In this document: piece by piece, positions 50,503-60,380 of the stretch
Position numbering within the stretch: position 1 is the stretch's first letter
Layout: every line of letters begins with the position of its first letter
DNA from: Fimenecus sp964557975
GTDB taxonomy: Bacteria; Bacillota; Clostridia; Oscillospirales; Acutalibacteraceae
Direction of reading: 5' to 3'
DNA: 64,000 nucleotides
Assembly: GCA_964557975.1 (NCBI GenBank)
Contig: CAZLCG010000005.1
Span: 1 to 64,000 of the forward strand
Translations under genes and position numbers: made by a program
Notes under the pieces: model-generated
What the model saw: only the letters and a program-made list of their open reading frames with translations
What the model was told of the DNA's origin: nothing
The model's database searches: none

Positions 50503-52170
50503 ATGGAATTACGAAGTAAAAACGTCACCTGCGGCGTCGAAAGAGCGCCGAACAGAAGTCTCTTTTACGCTATGGGTTACACTAAGGAGGAGCTTGAAAG
50601 ACCGCTTATCGGCGTTGTTTCGGCTCACAGCGAAATAGTCCCCGGTCATTTTCATCTCGATAAGCTGACCGATGCTGTTAAGGCGGGCGTTGAAATGGCG
50701 GGCGGAACTCCCGTTATGATTCCGTCGATCGGCGTGTGCGACGGCATAGCTATGGGGCATATCGGTATGAAATATTCCCTGCCGTCAAGAGAGCTTATTG
50801 CGGATTCTGTTGAAACCATGGCAATGGCTCACGGCTTTGACGGTCTTGTTCTTGTTCCCAACTGCGATAAGATCGTTCCCGGAATGCTTTTGGGCGCACT
50901 GAGGATAAACATACCGACGGTTGTCTGCTCGGGCGGACCTATGATGTCGGGTCTTGTTGACGGCGTTGAAACCTCGCTTTCAAAGATGTTTGAAGCTGTA
51001 GGCGCGCGCAAGGCGGGGCTTATTGATGATGAAAAGCTCTGCGAATTTGAAAACAACACCTGTCCCGGCTGCGGTTCATGCTCGGGAATGTACACCGCAA
51101 ACAGTATGAACTGTCTTTGCGAGGGTCTGGGAATCGCGCTCCCCGGCAACGGAACGATTCCTGCCGTTCACGCGGGACGTATGCAGCTTGCAAAGCATGC
51201 AGGTATGGCGATTATGAATCTTGTAAAAAACGATATTAAAGCGCGCGATATTGTAAACGAAAAGTCAATACGCAACGCTCTTGCCTGCGATATGGCGCTC
51301 GGCTGTTCCTCAAACAGCGTTCTGCACCTGCTTGCAATCGCAAAAGAGGCGGGCTGTCCTATTGACCTTAACGTATTTAACGAAATGAGCGCAAAAGTTC
51401 CCAATCTCTGCCACCTTGCGCCCGCCGGACCTACGCACATGCACGACCTTAATAATGCGGGTGGCGTAAGAGCCGTTCAGGCGGAGCTTGCAAAGAAAGG
51501 GCTTATAGACCTTTCGCTTATGACCGTTACGGGCAAGACGGTGGGCGAGAATATACAGGGGGCGTATATTAAGGATGAAAACGCGATAAGACCCGTTACC
51601 GACCCATACAGCGAAACGGGCGGAATAGCAATACTTTGGGGTAATATCGCAAAGGACGGCTGTGTTGTTAAGCGCAGCGCGGTAGCGCCCGAAATGCTTG
51701 TTCACACAGGCCCTGCAAGAGTTTTTGATTCCGAAGACGAAGCTATTAAGTCGATTTACGGCGGCGAGATTAGGGACGGCGACGTTGTAGTTATCCGTTA
51801 TGAGGGTCCCGTGGGCGGCCCCGGTATGAGAGAAATGCTCAACCCAACCTCTGCGCTTGCGGGTATGAAGCTTGATAAGACCGTTGCGCTTATAACGGAC
51901 GGCAGATTCAGCGGCGCTTCAAGGGGCGCTTCAATCGGTCACGTTTGTCCCGAAGCGGCGGCAGGCGGTGAAATCGGTCTTATAAAAGAGGGCGATATTA
52001 TTGAAATCGACATACCCAACGCCAGAGTTAACGCCAAGGTTTCCGACGGGGAATTTGCAAAGAGAAAACAGGCGTATGTTCCGCACGAGCCGAATGTTAA
52101 ATCGGGCTGGCTTGCAAGATATGCGAAGCTTGTATCTTCCGCGAAAGACGGCGCGGTTATGAAGCTCTGA
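50503..52170 (+). CDS. ilvD: dihydroxy-acid dehydratase
   Basis: A 555-residue Fe-S dehydratase that makes 2-keto acids for valine and isoleucine synthesis, following ilvC. Cluster cysteines are in VPNCDKIVPGMLLGAL and CPGCGSCSGMYTANSMNC; GVCDGIAMGHIGM is also seen. The catalytic Ser and loop ITDGRFSGASRGASIGHV are intact. Length is typical of the bacterial enzyme. GGAGG is ten bases before the ATG. It has its own promoter with two operator copies and a terminator, so it is transcribed alone but co-regulated with ilvC. Confidence 0.97.
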   Translation: MELRSKNVTCGVERAPNRSLFYAMGYTKEELERPLIGVVSAHSEIVPGHFHLDKLTDAVKAGVEMAGGTPVMIPSIGVCDGIAMGHIGMKYSLPSRELIADSVETMAMAHGFDGLVLVPNCDKIVPGMLLGALRINIPTVVCSGGPMMSGLVDGVETSLSKMFEAVGARKAGLIDDEKLCEFENNTCPGCGSCSGMYTANSMNCLCEGLGIALPGNGTIPAVHAGRMQLAKHAGMAIMNLVKNDIKARDIVNEKSIRNALACDMALGCSSNSVLHLLAIAKEAGCPIDLNVFNEMSAKVPNLCHLAPAGPTHMHDLNNAGGVRAVQAELAKKGLIDLSLMTVTGKTVGENIQGAYIKDENAIRPVTDPYSETGGIAILWGNIAKDGCVVKRSAVAPEMLVHTGPARVFDSEDEAIKSIYGGEIRDGDVVVIRYEGPVGGPGMREMLNPTSALAGMKLDKTVALITDGRFSGASRGASIGHVCPEAAAGGEIGLIKEGDIIEIDIPNARVNAKVSDGEFAKRKQAYVPHEPNVKSGWLARYAKLVSSAKDGAVMKL

Positions 52171-52188
52171 CCGAAATCAGACTTACGG

Positions 52189-52226
52189 GGGCTTCTGTTT
52201 TTATGCGGAAGCCCTTAATTTTTTCT
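52189..52226 (+). terminator. terminator of ilvD
   Basis: GGGCTTC with GAAGCCC, followed by TTAATTTTTT. Confidence 0.8.
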
Positions 52227-52264
52227 TTTATTCCGAAATCAGACTTTTAAAGCTCAATTTTGTA

Positions 52265-52293
52265 TTGATAATATAATTAAATTGTGATACAAT
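52265..52293 (+). promoter_or_regulatory. promoter of metA
   Basis: TTGATA, 17-base spacer, TACAAT. The space before the gene is too short for a SAM riboswitch and none is seen. Confidence 0.65.
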
Positions 52294-52328
52294 ATGTTTC
52301 CCGAAAATAAAAGAAGGAAGGTGGACTT

Positions 52329-53246
52329 ATGCCCATTAAAATTGACAACCAGCTGCCCGCGCATCACAGCCTTGAATTGGAGAATATTTTTGTTATGACC
52401 GAGGGCAGGGCTATGTCGCAGGACATTCGTCCGCTAAGCATTATAATTCTTAATTTAATGCCTACCAAGGTCGAAACCGAAACCCAGATTTTAAGGCTGT
52501 TAAGTAATTCTCCTTTACAGGTTGACGTTGAGCTTTTGCAGGTTACAAGTCATGTTTCCAAAAACACCTCTAAGGAGCATTTGCTCAAATTCTACAAAAC
52601 CTTTGACGAGGTTAAGGACAGGAAATTCGACGGTATGATCGTTACGGGCGCGCCTGTCGAGCTGCTTGATTTTGAGGAGGTTGACTATTGGGACGAGCTT
52701 TGCGAAATCTTCGAGTGGGCTAAAACCCATGTATATTCGACCTACAATATTTGCTGGGGAGCTCAGGCGGCGCTTTACTATAACTACGGTATTCCGAAGC
52801 ATGAGCTTCCCGAAAAGCTGTTCGGTGTTTTCAAGCACAGACCTCTTGATTTGTATCACCCCCTTTTAAGAGGTTTTTCGGACGTTTTCTATGTGCCCCA
52901 TTCAAGGCACACGCAGACGAGAAAGGAGGACGTAATCGCGGTAAAGGATTTGCAGATTTTATCTTATTCCGATATTGCGGGGGTGCATTTGATTTCCGAT
53001 ATGAATTGCAGAAATTTTTACTGCACGGGGCACAGCGAATATGACGGCGACACCTTGGCGCGTGAGTATTTCAGGGATCTTAACAAGGGCTTGGATATTA
53101 AAATACCCTATAACTATTTCCCCGACGACGACCCGAAAAAGACGCCTCTGATTACCTGGAGGGGAGCGGGCAGTCTGCTGTTCCAGAATTGGCTTAATTA
53201 TTTTGTTTATCAAAAAACGCCTTATGATTTGAATTCAATTCAATGA
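52329..53246 (+). CDS. metA: homoserine O-acetyltransferase (MetA type)
   Basis: MetA of 305 residues acylating homoserine, the first committed step of methionine synthesis. The catalytic Cys is in YNICWGAQAALYYNYG, and the His and Glu are in NFYCTGHSEYDGDTLAREY. The acyl-group determinant is in TGAPVELLDFEEVDYW: Glu at the position where E. coli MetA has Gly (GAPLG). By published work on Bacillus MetA, Glu goes with acetyl-CoA, so an acetyltransferase is predicted despite the usual succinyltransferase label. AAGGAAGGTGG precedes the ATG. Monocistronic, with its own promoter and terminator. Confidence 0.95.
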   Translation: MPIKIDNQLPAHHSLELENIFVMTEGRAMSQDIRPLSIIILNLMPTKVETETQILRLLSNSPLQVDVELLQVTSHVSKNTSKEHLLKFYKTFDEVKDRKFDGMIVTGAPVELLDFEEVDYWDELCEIFEWAKTHVYSTYNICWGAQAALYYNYGIPKHELPEKLFGVFKHRPLDLYHPLLRGFSDVFYVPHSRHTQTRKEDVIAVKDLQILSYSDIAGVHLISDMNCRNFYCTGHSEYDGDTLAREYFRDLNKGLDIKIPYNYFPDDDPKKTPLITWRGAGSLLFQNWLNYFVYQKTPYDLNSIQ

Positions 53247-53260
53247 AAACATAATAAATA

Positions 53261-53296
53261 AAAGAACCGAGCGACAGCTTTGCCGCTCGGTTCTTT
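53261..53296. terminator. bidirectional terminator after metA
   Basis: AAAGAACCGAGCG with CGCTCGGTTCTTT, between convergent genes. Confidence 0.85.
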
Positions 53297-53323
53297 GGCT
53301 GTATATTAAATTTAACGTCCCGT

Positions 53324-53935
53324 TTAATCTGCCGTATATTCTCTTACGCGAAGCGGTATTCCCATACTGTCGGCAAGCCTTCGGCAGGCTTCAATGTCCT
53401 CATTCGAGATGACGTCGACCGCCGAAAACTTAACGGCGACACCCTCGCTTTTACATTCCCGCGCAAATTTCAGAATTGCGGGAAACGCCTTTTCTTTAAA
53501 CGTCGGGTGGCAGAGCGCTTCATATTTTTCGCCCGTCGCCTCGTTGAGAGAAATTGAAACCGTATCCATAATTTTGCACAGCTCCTTTGCCGTCGGCTTT
53601 TTGTTGATCAAATCCGAAAGCCCGTTGGTGTTAAGCCTTAATTTGCAGGGCATTTTCTCTTTGAGGTACTCGGCGGTTTTAATCAGATTTTCATAAGCGC
53701 AGGTCGGTTCGCCGTAGCCGCAGAAAACAAGCTCGTTTGAATAAGGCGTGAAATCAAATTCGTCAACGGCTTTTTTGATTTCGTCAAACGACGGACTGTG
53801 CGCGTCAAACCAAAGCGTTTGAGCTTCGCCTACGCTGTCGCCGTTGTTGCGTATGCAGAACTCACAGCGGCACGGGCAGGCGTTGGTTATGTTGAGATAA
53901 ACATGATTTTCAAAGGTGTAAACAATATCAGCCAT
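53324..53935 (-). CDS. TatD-associated radical SAM protein (TIGR04038 type)
   Basis: A 203-residue short radical SAM protein. The cluster motif is ITNACPCRCEFCIRNN (C-x3-C-x2-C), followed by ELVFCGYGEPTCAYENL and LRLNTNGLSDLINK. The length and motif match a subfamily usually found beside TatD nucleases and a TIGR04002-type membrane protein; the latter gene is indeed next, the former is not in view. SD-like AAGGAG precedes the ATG. It is the last gene of an operon with a putative S-component and pyridoxal kinase. Its reaction is unknown; a part in B6-related metabolism is a guess from context. Confidence 0.85.
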   Translation of the reverse strand: MADIVYTFENHVYLNITNACPCRCEFCIRNNGDSVGEAQTLWFDAHSPSFDEIKKAVDEFDFTPYSNELVFCGYGEPTCAYENLIKTAEYLKEKMPCKLRLNTNGLSDLINKKPTAKELCKIMDTVSISLNEATGEKYEALCHPTFKEKAFPAILKFARECKSEGVAVKFSAVDVISNEDIEACRRLADSMGIPLRVREYTAD

Positions 53936-53946
53936 TTTGCTTCTCC

Positions 53947-54489
53947 TTAAAAATTATATATTTTTGATTTGAATTTAACCTTATCGAGCGCGGCGGCGGC
54001 AATATAATAAATAATCGCGCTTCCCGTTGCCTGAATTATACTGAACGGAACCGAGGTCCACGCTGTGGGAAAGGTATATAAAAGCCCTTCGCACAAAAGA
54101 TACCCGAATATCGTAATAAGTCCCGAAACAACAGGCATTATGCTCGTTGCCTTGTTAAGTATTCTGTTCGGGCTTTTGGTGGCCTTTAAGGTATATACAA
54201 GCGCGAACGGAACCGCGTTAAGCGCTTTTATAACCGCCGTAAAGGGCGCCCAAACCGTCGCGCCCGCAAGAATGTCGGCGAGACCGCCGCCTATTGCCGC
54301 GGCAAGCATTGCATACGGCATAGGGAGTATGCAGGAGGCTAAATAAATCATACTGTCGCCGAAATGCAGGTAGCCGTCGTTTATTCCCGTGTTGAATTTT
54401 ATGTAAGCGGTCATCACTGCGATAAGCGCCGCGAAAACCGCCGCGAAAATAATATTAAACAGTCTTTGAAAGCCTTTGCTTCTATTCAT
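53947..54489 (-). CDS. TIGR04002-type ECF transporter S-component, predicted vitamin B6 uptake
   Basis: A 180-residue membrane protein with about five or six helices (IIFAAVFAALIAVMTAYIKF, YLASCILPMPYAMLAAAIGGGLADI, SIMPVVSGLITIFGYLL). The layout and the GGGLADILAG region are typical of ECF S-components, which bind vitamins and work with a shared energising module encoded elsewhere. The start overlaps the pyridoxal kinase stop by eight bases, and a PdxR-like regulator is divergent, so pyridoxal or pyridoxine is the most likely substrate. This is inference; no ECF-T or ATPase genes are nearby. Confidence 0.75.
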   Translation of the reverse strand: MNRSKGFQRLFNIIFAAVFAALIAVMTAYIKFNTGINDGYLHFGDSMIYLASCILPMPYAMLAAAIGGGLADILAGATVWAPFTAVIKALNAVPFALVYTLKATKSPNRILNKATSIMPVVSGLITIFGYLLCEGLLYTFPTAWTSVPFSIIQATGSAIIYYIAAAALDKVKFKSKIYNF

Positions 54490-55399
54490 GTATAAGCATC
54501 TCCATATATTTTTGAAAATTTACTCCGTCGTTTCGGTCGGTACCCTCGCGGTAGGAATCGCGGATTGCTTTTTCAAGGAAACGCGTCGCAAGCTCAACGG
54601 CGTATGTCAGGCTCGTGCCTTTCGCCGCTTCGGCACATATTATACTTGAAAAAATATCGCCCGTACCGGAATAGCTTCCGCCGAAAATCTCGGATTTTGA
54701 AACGGATATATGATTTTTTTGAACCGTAATGTTGCAGATGCAGTTGCCTGCCTTTACGCCGGTGACGATCACGGCTTTAATATTACCGCCGAGAAGCGTT
54801 GACGCCGCTCTTGCGACAATATCGGTATAGCCGCCCTCATTACTGCGCGAAGTAAGCTCCTTATAGCTTATTCGGCACAGAATACAAAGCTCGGTGAGGT
54901 TGGGCGTAATAATATCCGCCCTTCGGGCAAGCTCGGAAACTTTTCGGCACAGGCTTTTTGAGTATGTTCCGTAAAGCCTGCCGTCGTCAGCCATAACAGG
55001 ATCGACCAGCAGCACTGTATTGTCGGTTTTGAAGCTGTCTGTAAAATTCAGAATTATATCCGCCTGCGCCGCCGAGGTCAGATAACCCGTCATTATCGCG
55101 TCAAAGCGGGCGCCCATCCTTTTCCACTCGTTAATATATTTATCAAGATGCGCTGTACAGTCCGTACAGTAAAATGAGTCGTAGCCCGTCTGATTTGAAA
55201 GCACAGCGGTAGGCAGAGGACAGCACTCAAGCCCCATTGCCGAGATAATGGGCAGCGCCGCAGTCAGCGAGCATCTGCCGAAGCCGGAAATATCGTTTAT
55301 TACGGCTATTTTTTTTATATTGACCGCCTCCGTTCCGCGCGGTAAGCCGAAAAGAACCTGAAATGCGCGCTCTTTCGGGTGAAATTCGGTTTTACTCAT
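54482..55399 (-). CDS. pdxK: pyridoxal/pyridoxamine kinase
   Basis: Ribokinase-fold kinase salvaging B6 vitamers to PLP. Seen: INDISGFGRCSLTAALPIIS at the usual N-terminus, LLVDPVMADDGRLYGTYS, DIITPNLTELCIL and the anion-hole motif GGSYSGTGDIFSSIICAE with the catalytic Asp. The start is uncertain: homologues begin at the position of an ATA codon (55318) that has a good GGAGG eight bases upstream, whereas the only upstream start is an ATG 81 bases earlier, without a site and very close to a possible transcription start. Divergent from a PdxR-like gene and co-transcribed with a predicted B6 S-component. Confidence 0.9.
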   Translation of the reverse strand: MSKTEFHPKERAFQVLFGLPRGTEAVNIKKIAVINDISGFGRCSLTAALPIISAMGLECCPLPTAVLSNQTGYDSFYCTDCTAHLDKYINEWKRMGARFDAIMTGYLTSAAQADIILNFTDSFKTDNTVLLVDPVMADDGRLYGTYSKSLCRKVSELARRADIITPNLTELCILCRISYKELTSRSNEGGYTDIVARAASTLLGGNIKAVIVTGVKAGNCICNITVQKNHISVSKSEIFGGSYSGTGDIFSSIICAEAAKGTSLTYAVELATRFLEKAIRDSYREGTDRNDGVNFQKYMEMLIHE

Positions 55400-55405
55400 T
55401 TATGC

Positions 55406-55434
55406 TTGCATAATATTGAGAATACATATATAAT
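55406..55434 (+). promoter_or_regulatory. promoter of pdxR-like gene
   Basis: TTGCAT, 17-base spacer, perfect TATAAT. A TATTAT at 55410-55415 on the minus strand may be the -10 for pdxK, so the promoters overlap. Confidence 0.6.
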
Positions 55435-55492
55435 AATGTTGATTTGTCATTATGAAAATATGCAAAAATCAAAATTTTTAAGGGGACAGTTT

Positions 55493-56827
55493 ATGAACGA
55501 CACATTAAGCCTGCTGAAGGAAGAAAACACAACGTTATATATGCGTGTTTACGGCTATTACAAGGCTCTTATAACCGAGGGAAAATTGACTGAAAATTCA
55601 AGACTGCCGTCCGTAAGGCGGTGCGCGGCGGAGCTGTCGGTCAGCCGTACTACCGTCGAAACGGCGTATATGCAGCTTGCGGCTGACGGTTACATTATTT
55701 CCCGTCCGCAAAGCGGATATTATGTGACGGACGCGGCGCTTAAAAAAAAGAAATCGGTTTCGACGTTAAATTCGCAGTCGGAGCAGAGTGAAATATTATA
55801 CGATTTCTCATCTTTAAAGGCGGACAGGGAAAGCTTTGACTTCAATTTGTGGAGAAGATACCTTAAAAGCGCTCTGCGGCAGGATGACAGACTGCTTAAT
55901 TACGGCGAGGCTCAAGGCGAGAGGGAATTGAGAGAGGTAATTGCAAAATACATAGGCGAAAAAAGAAACGTTGTCTGTTCGGCTGACGACATAGTAATCG
56001 GCGCGGGTGTCCAGAGCCTTTTGCATATTCTTTGCGGAATAATCGGCAGGGAAAAGAAAATATTGTTTCAGGACAAAGCTTTCTCTCAGGGGATTGCGGT
56101 TTTTGAGGATCACGGCTGCGAGATTACGGAAAACGAGGAGGAAGCGGATATTATATACACCTCGCCGTCGCACATAAACAGATGGGGCGGTACAATGCCC
56201 GCGCGGGAAAGATTTGACCTTATAAGAAGGGCTGAAAGAAACGGGACTCTGATAATCGAGGATGACTACGATAACGAGTTCGGGTATTTTAACAGACCTA
56301 CCCCGTCGCTTCAGGGACTTGACGGCGGAAGCAGCGTAATATATATAGGCACATTTTCAAAACTGCTCGTGCCGTCTATAAGAATAAGCTTTATGGTTCT
56401 GCCCGAAAGCCTTTTGAAAATATATATTAAAAGAGCGAAGCTGTACAATCAGACGGCCTCGACAACCGAACAGATTGCGCTGTGCCAGTTTATCCGTGAC
56501 GGGCATCTTTCAAGCAGGATTAAAAAGATCAGAAGGCTTTATACACAGAAAGCAATGCTTTTAAACGCTGCCGTAAACGAAGTATTCGGTTCTTATGCGC
56601 GCACATATATAGGCGAAACGGGGTTTGTAATAAGAATGGAGCTTCGGCTGCCGTATTCCTCTGAAGAGGCGGCGCTTCGGGCGCGGCGGGCGGGGATAGC
56701 CGTATCACTTTGCGGAGAAGATGACGGCGGACCGCAAATTCTGCTTTCCTGTTCCTCGGTAAAGGCTGAGGATTTTGAAAAATCCATGAAAATTTTAAGG
56801 GACGCTCTGTTTAAAGGCGCGGAATGA
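55493..56827 (+). CDS. pdxR: MocR/PdxR-type GntR-aminotransferase fusion regulator
   Basis: A 444-residue protein. Residues 1-75 are a GntR winged HTH (SRLPSVRRCAAELSVSRTTVETAY). The rest is a fold-type I aminotransferase domain with the PLP lysine in YIGTFSKLLVPSIRISFM and IEDDYDNEFGYF. MocR proteins sense PLP; PdxR members control B6 synthesis or salvage genes. The divergent pyridoxal kinase and S-component fit this role. The ATG chosen has AAGGGG eight bases before it; the frame extends 38 codons upstream through the promoter and is discounted. The specific name is inferred from context. Confidence 0.88.
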   Translation: MNDTLSLLKEENTTLYMRVYGYYKALITEGKLTENSRLPSVRRCAAELSVSRTTVETAYMQLAADGYIISRPQSGYYVTDAALKKKKSVSTLNSQSEQSEILYDFSSLKADRESFDFNLWRRYLKSALRQDDRLLNYGEAQGERELREVIAKYIGEKRNVVCSADDIVIGAGVQSLLHILCGIIGREKKILFQDKAFSQGIAVFEDHGCEITENEEEADIIYTSPSHINRWGGTMPARERFDLIRRAERNGTLIIEDDYDNEFGYFNRPTPSLQGLDGGSSVIYIGTFSKLLVPSIRISFMVLPESLLKIYIKRAKLYNQTASTTEQIALCQFIRDGHLSSRIKKIRRLYTQKAMLLNAAVNEVFGSYARTYIGETGFVIRMELRLPYSSEEAALRARRAGIAVSLCGEDDGGPQILLSCSSVKAEDFEKSMKILRDALFKGAE

Positions 56828-57135
56828 ACATATTCCGCGGCGTTTTGGTTGATTATTCGGCAAATAATCAAAGAGCTTCCATGATTTGAAAATATTTCTG
56901 AATTTTTTTAAAAGTCTGTTTATGTATTAAATAATACATAATGCAGTGCAAAAAAGTCTGATTTTGGATATTAAAGGAAAAACCTCGAAAAAAATGAGGA
57001 AAAATCGTCTTTTTTTCAAAAAAAGTAATAGATTTCTAACAACAGTCGTGTTATAATGCTTTTGTATGTTCAACGGCGTCGGACCTCTTTTCGGCGCATC
57101 GGGAAACTACTAATCTTTAAGGAGGAAAACGATTA
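56828..57135. promoter_or_regulatory. hydrogenase operon promoter region
   Basis: No gene seen. An extended -10 (TG-T-TATAAT) lies at 57049-57057 with a poor -35, giving a leader of about 70 bases that contains a GC-rich stretch with a possible CCGA/TCGG hairpin. The upstream 150 bases are A/T-rich with poly-A and poly-T runs. Confidence 0.55.
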
Positions 57136-57633
57136 ATGCTTAAAAAAATCAGTAAAATTCCTTTCAAAGGAACTCCTGAACAGCAAAAGCAGCTCGAAGC
57201 TGTTATAGCTGAGTGTAAAGACGATAAGAGCCTTCTTATGCATGTAATGCAGGAAGCTCAGAGTATTTACGGCTATCTTCCGTATGAGGTTCAGGTTATG
57301 ATTGCAGAGGGTATGGACGTGCCGCTTGAAAAGGTTTACGGAGTTTCTACCTTTTACGCGCAGTTTGCACTTTCGCCGAAGGGCGAGTACAATATTTCGG
57401 TCTGTCTGGGTACTGCCTGTTATGTCAAGGGCTCACAGAGGATTCTTGACAAGATTACCGAAATTTTGGGCGTTGAGCCGGGCGAATGCTCTCCGGACGG
57501 CAGATTCTCTCTTGAGGCATGCCGCTGTATAGGCGCCTGCGGTCTTGCGCCTGTTTTGACCGTTAACGATGAGGTTTACGGCAAATTAACGGAAGCGGAC
57601 GTTCCCGATATTCTTCATAAATACGGCGCATAG
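57136..57633 (+). CDS. hndA: hydrogenase NuoE/HndA-like subunit, [2Fe-2S] thioredoxin fold
   Basis: A 165-residue NADH-dehydrogenase 24 kDa-like subunit of the electron-bifurcating [FeFe] hydrogenase. The N-terminal helical part ends in VYGVSTFYAQFALSPKG. The thioredoxin-like domain binds a [2Fe-2S] cluster through CLGTACYVKGS and CRCIGACGLAPV. GGAGG precedes the ATG. First of five genes including NuoF-like and HydA-like subunits. The complex takes electrons from NADH and ferredoxin to make hydrogen, or the reverse, in the cytoplasm. Confidence 0.93.
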   Translation: MLKKISKIPFKGTPEQQKQLEAVIAECKDDKSLLMHVMQEAQSIYGYLPYEVQVMIAEGMDVPLEKVYGVSTFYAQFALSPKGEYNISVCLGTACYVKGSQRILDKITEILGVEPGECSPDGRFSLEACRCIGACGLAPVLTVNDEVYGKLTEADVPDILHKYGA

Positions 57634-57637
57634 GGCT

Positions 57638-58204
57638 ATGCGTGAATTATCGCTTAATGTTCTTGACGTTGCGCAGAACTCAATCACGGCGAACGCTTCG
57701 CTTATCACGGTTGAGATTGCCGAAAACACAGCGGAAAGCACGCTTGCAATAAGCATAGCCGACAACGGCAGGGGAATGAGTGAAGAACAGCTTAAAAGCG
57801 TTCAGGATCCTTTTTTTACCACGAGAACCACGAGAAAGGTCGGGATGGGAATCCCGCTTTTTAAGATGGCGGCGGAGATGACGGGCGGAAGCTTTAAAAT
57901 ATCTTCAAAGCTCGGCAAAGGAACCGAAACCGCGGCGGTTTTTAAAACCGACAGCATTGATTTTACACCGCTCGGCGATATAAAATCGACGGTGATAATG
58001 CTTGTCACTATGAATACCGACAGGGATTTTGTTTACCGCCAAAGGGTGGATGAAAACGAATTTGTTTTCGATACCCGTGAAATAAAACGGATTTTGGGCG
58101 GAGTCCCGCTTGACGAGCCTGATATTGTTTCGTGGATGAGGGACTATATTGATGAAAACATAAAAGAACTTTACGGAGGTGTCAGTAATAATGAAAACTC
58201 TTGA
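57638..58204 (+). CDS. histidine-kinase-like ATPase in hydrogenase operon
   Basis: A 188-residue stand-alone HATPase domain. N box DVAQNSITANASL, G1 box ISIADNGRGMSEEQL, F box DPFFTTRTTRK and G2 box VGMGIPLFKMAAEMTGG are intact, so ATP binding is expected, but there is no phospho-accepting His domain. The C-terminal ~70 residues form a separate region (VYRQRVDENEFVFD). It lies four bases after hndA and overlaps the next gene by 14 bases, so it is translationally coupled to the hydrogenase. Proteins of this sort occur at the same place in other Clostridia, from memory; their role is not known. Confidence 0.9.
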   Translation: MRELSLNVLDVAQNSITANASLITVEIAENTAESTLAISIADNGRGMSEEQLKSVQDPFFTTRTTRKVGMGIPLFKMAAEMTGGSFKISSKLGKGTETAAVFKTDSIDFTPLGDIKSTVIMLVTMNTDRDFVYRQRVDENEFVFDTREIKRILGGVPLDEPDIVSWMRDYIDENIKELYGGVSNNENS

Positions 58205-58565
58205 AGAGCTTATGGCTATAAGAGACGCGACAAAAAAGAAAATGACCGTCAGAGAGGATACGGGCGACGACGTTGTGAGAATAGTCGTCGGTATGGCTAC
58301 CTGCGGTATTGCGGCGGGCGCAAGACCCGTTTTAAACGCGCTTGTTGACGAGGTCGCAAAAAGGAATCTCAAGGGCGTTACCGTTTCACAGACGGGCTGT
58401 ATAGGTATGTGCCAGTATGAGCCTATTGTTGAGGTCATGGAACCCGGCAAGGAAAAGGTTACTTATGTAAAAATGACCGCAGAAAAGGCGGTTAAGGTTG
58501 TAAACGACCACATAGTCAACGGCAATCCGATTGTTGAGTACACAGTCGGCGCACTGAACAAATAA
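58191..58565 (+). CDS. hndB: HndB-like [2Fe-2S] thioredoxin-fold subunit
   Basis: A 124-residue ferredoxin of the thioredoxin-like [2Fe-2S] type. The cluster cysteines are in VGMATCGIAAGARPVLNAL and TVSQTGCIGMCQYEP. The N-terminus is a helical extension (TLEELMAIRDATKKKM). It corresponds to HndB of tetrameric NADP-reducing hydrogenases or a small extra electron carrier. The ATG is chosen, with GGAGGT ten bases upstream; a GTG four codons earlier is possible. Overlaps the end of the ATPase gene. Confidence 0.9.
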   Translation: MKTLEELMAIRDATKKKMTVREDTGDDVVRIVVGMATCGIAAGARPVLNALVDEVAKRNLKGVTVSQTGCIGMCQYEPIVEVMEPGKEKVTYVKMTAEKAVKVVNDHIVNGNPIVEYTVGALNK

Positions 58566-58580
58566 TAAGGAGGAAAAACA

Positions 58581-60368
<1,788 letters not shown>

Positions 60369-60380
60369 GGAGTGTGCCAA

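Noticed and set aside
52171..52328. SAM riboswitch before metA
   Set aside because: The interval holds the ilvD terminator and a promoter only about 30 bases from the metA ribosome-binding site; no room or core motif.
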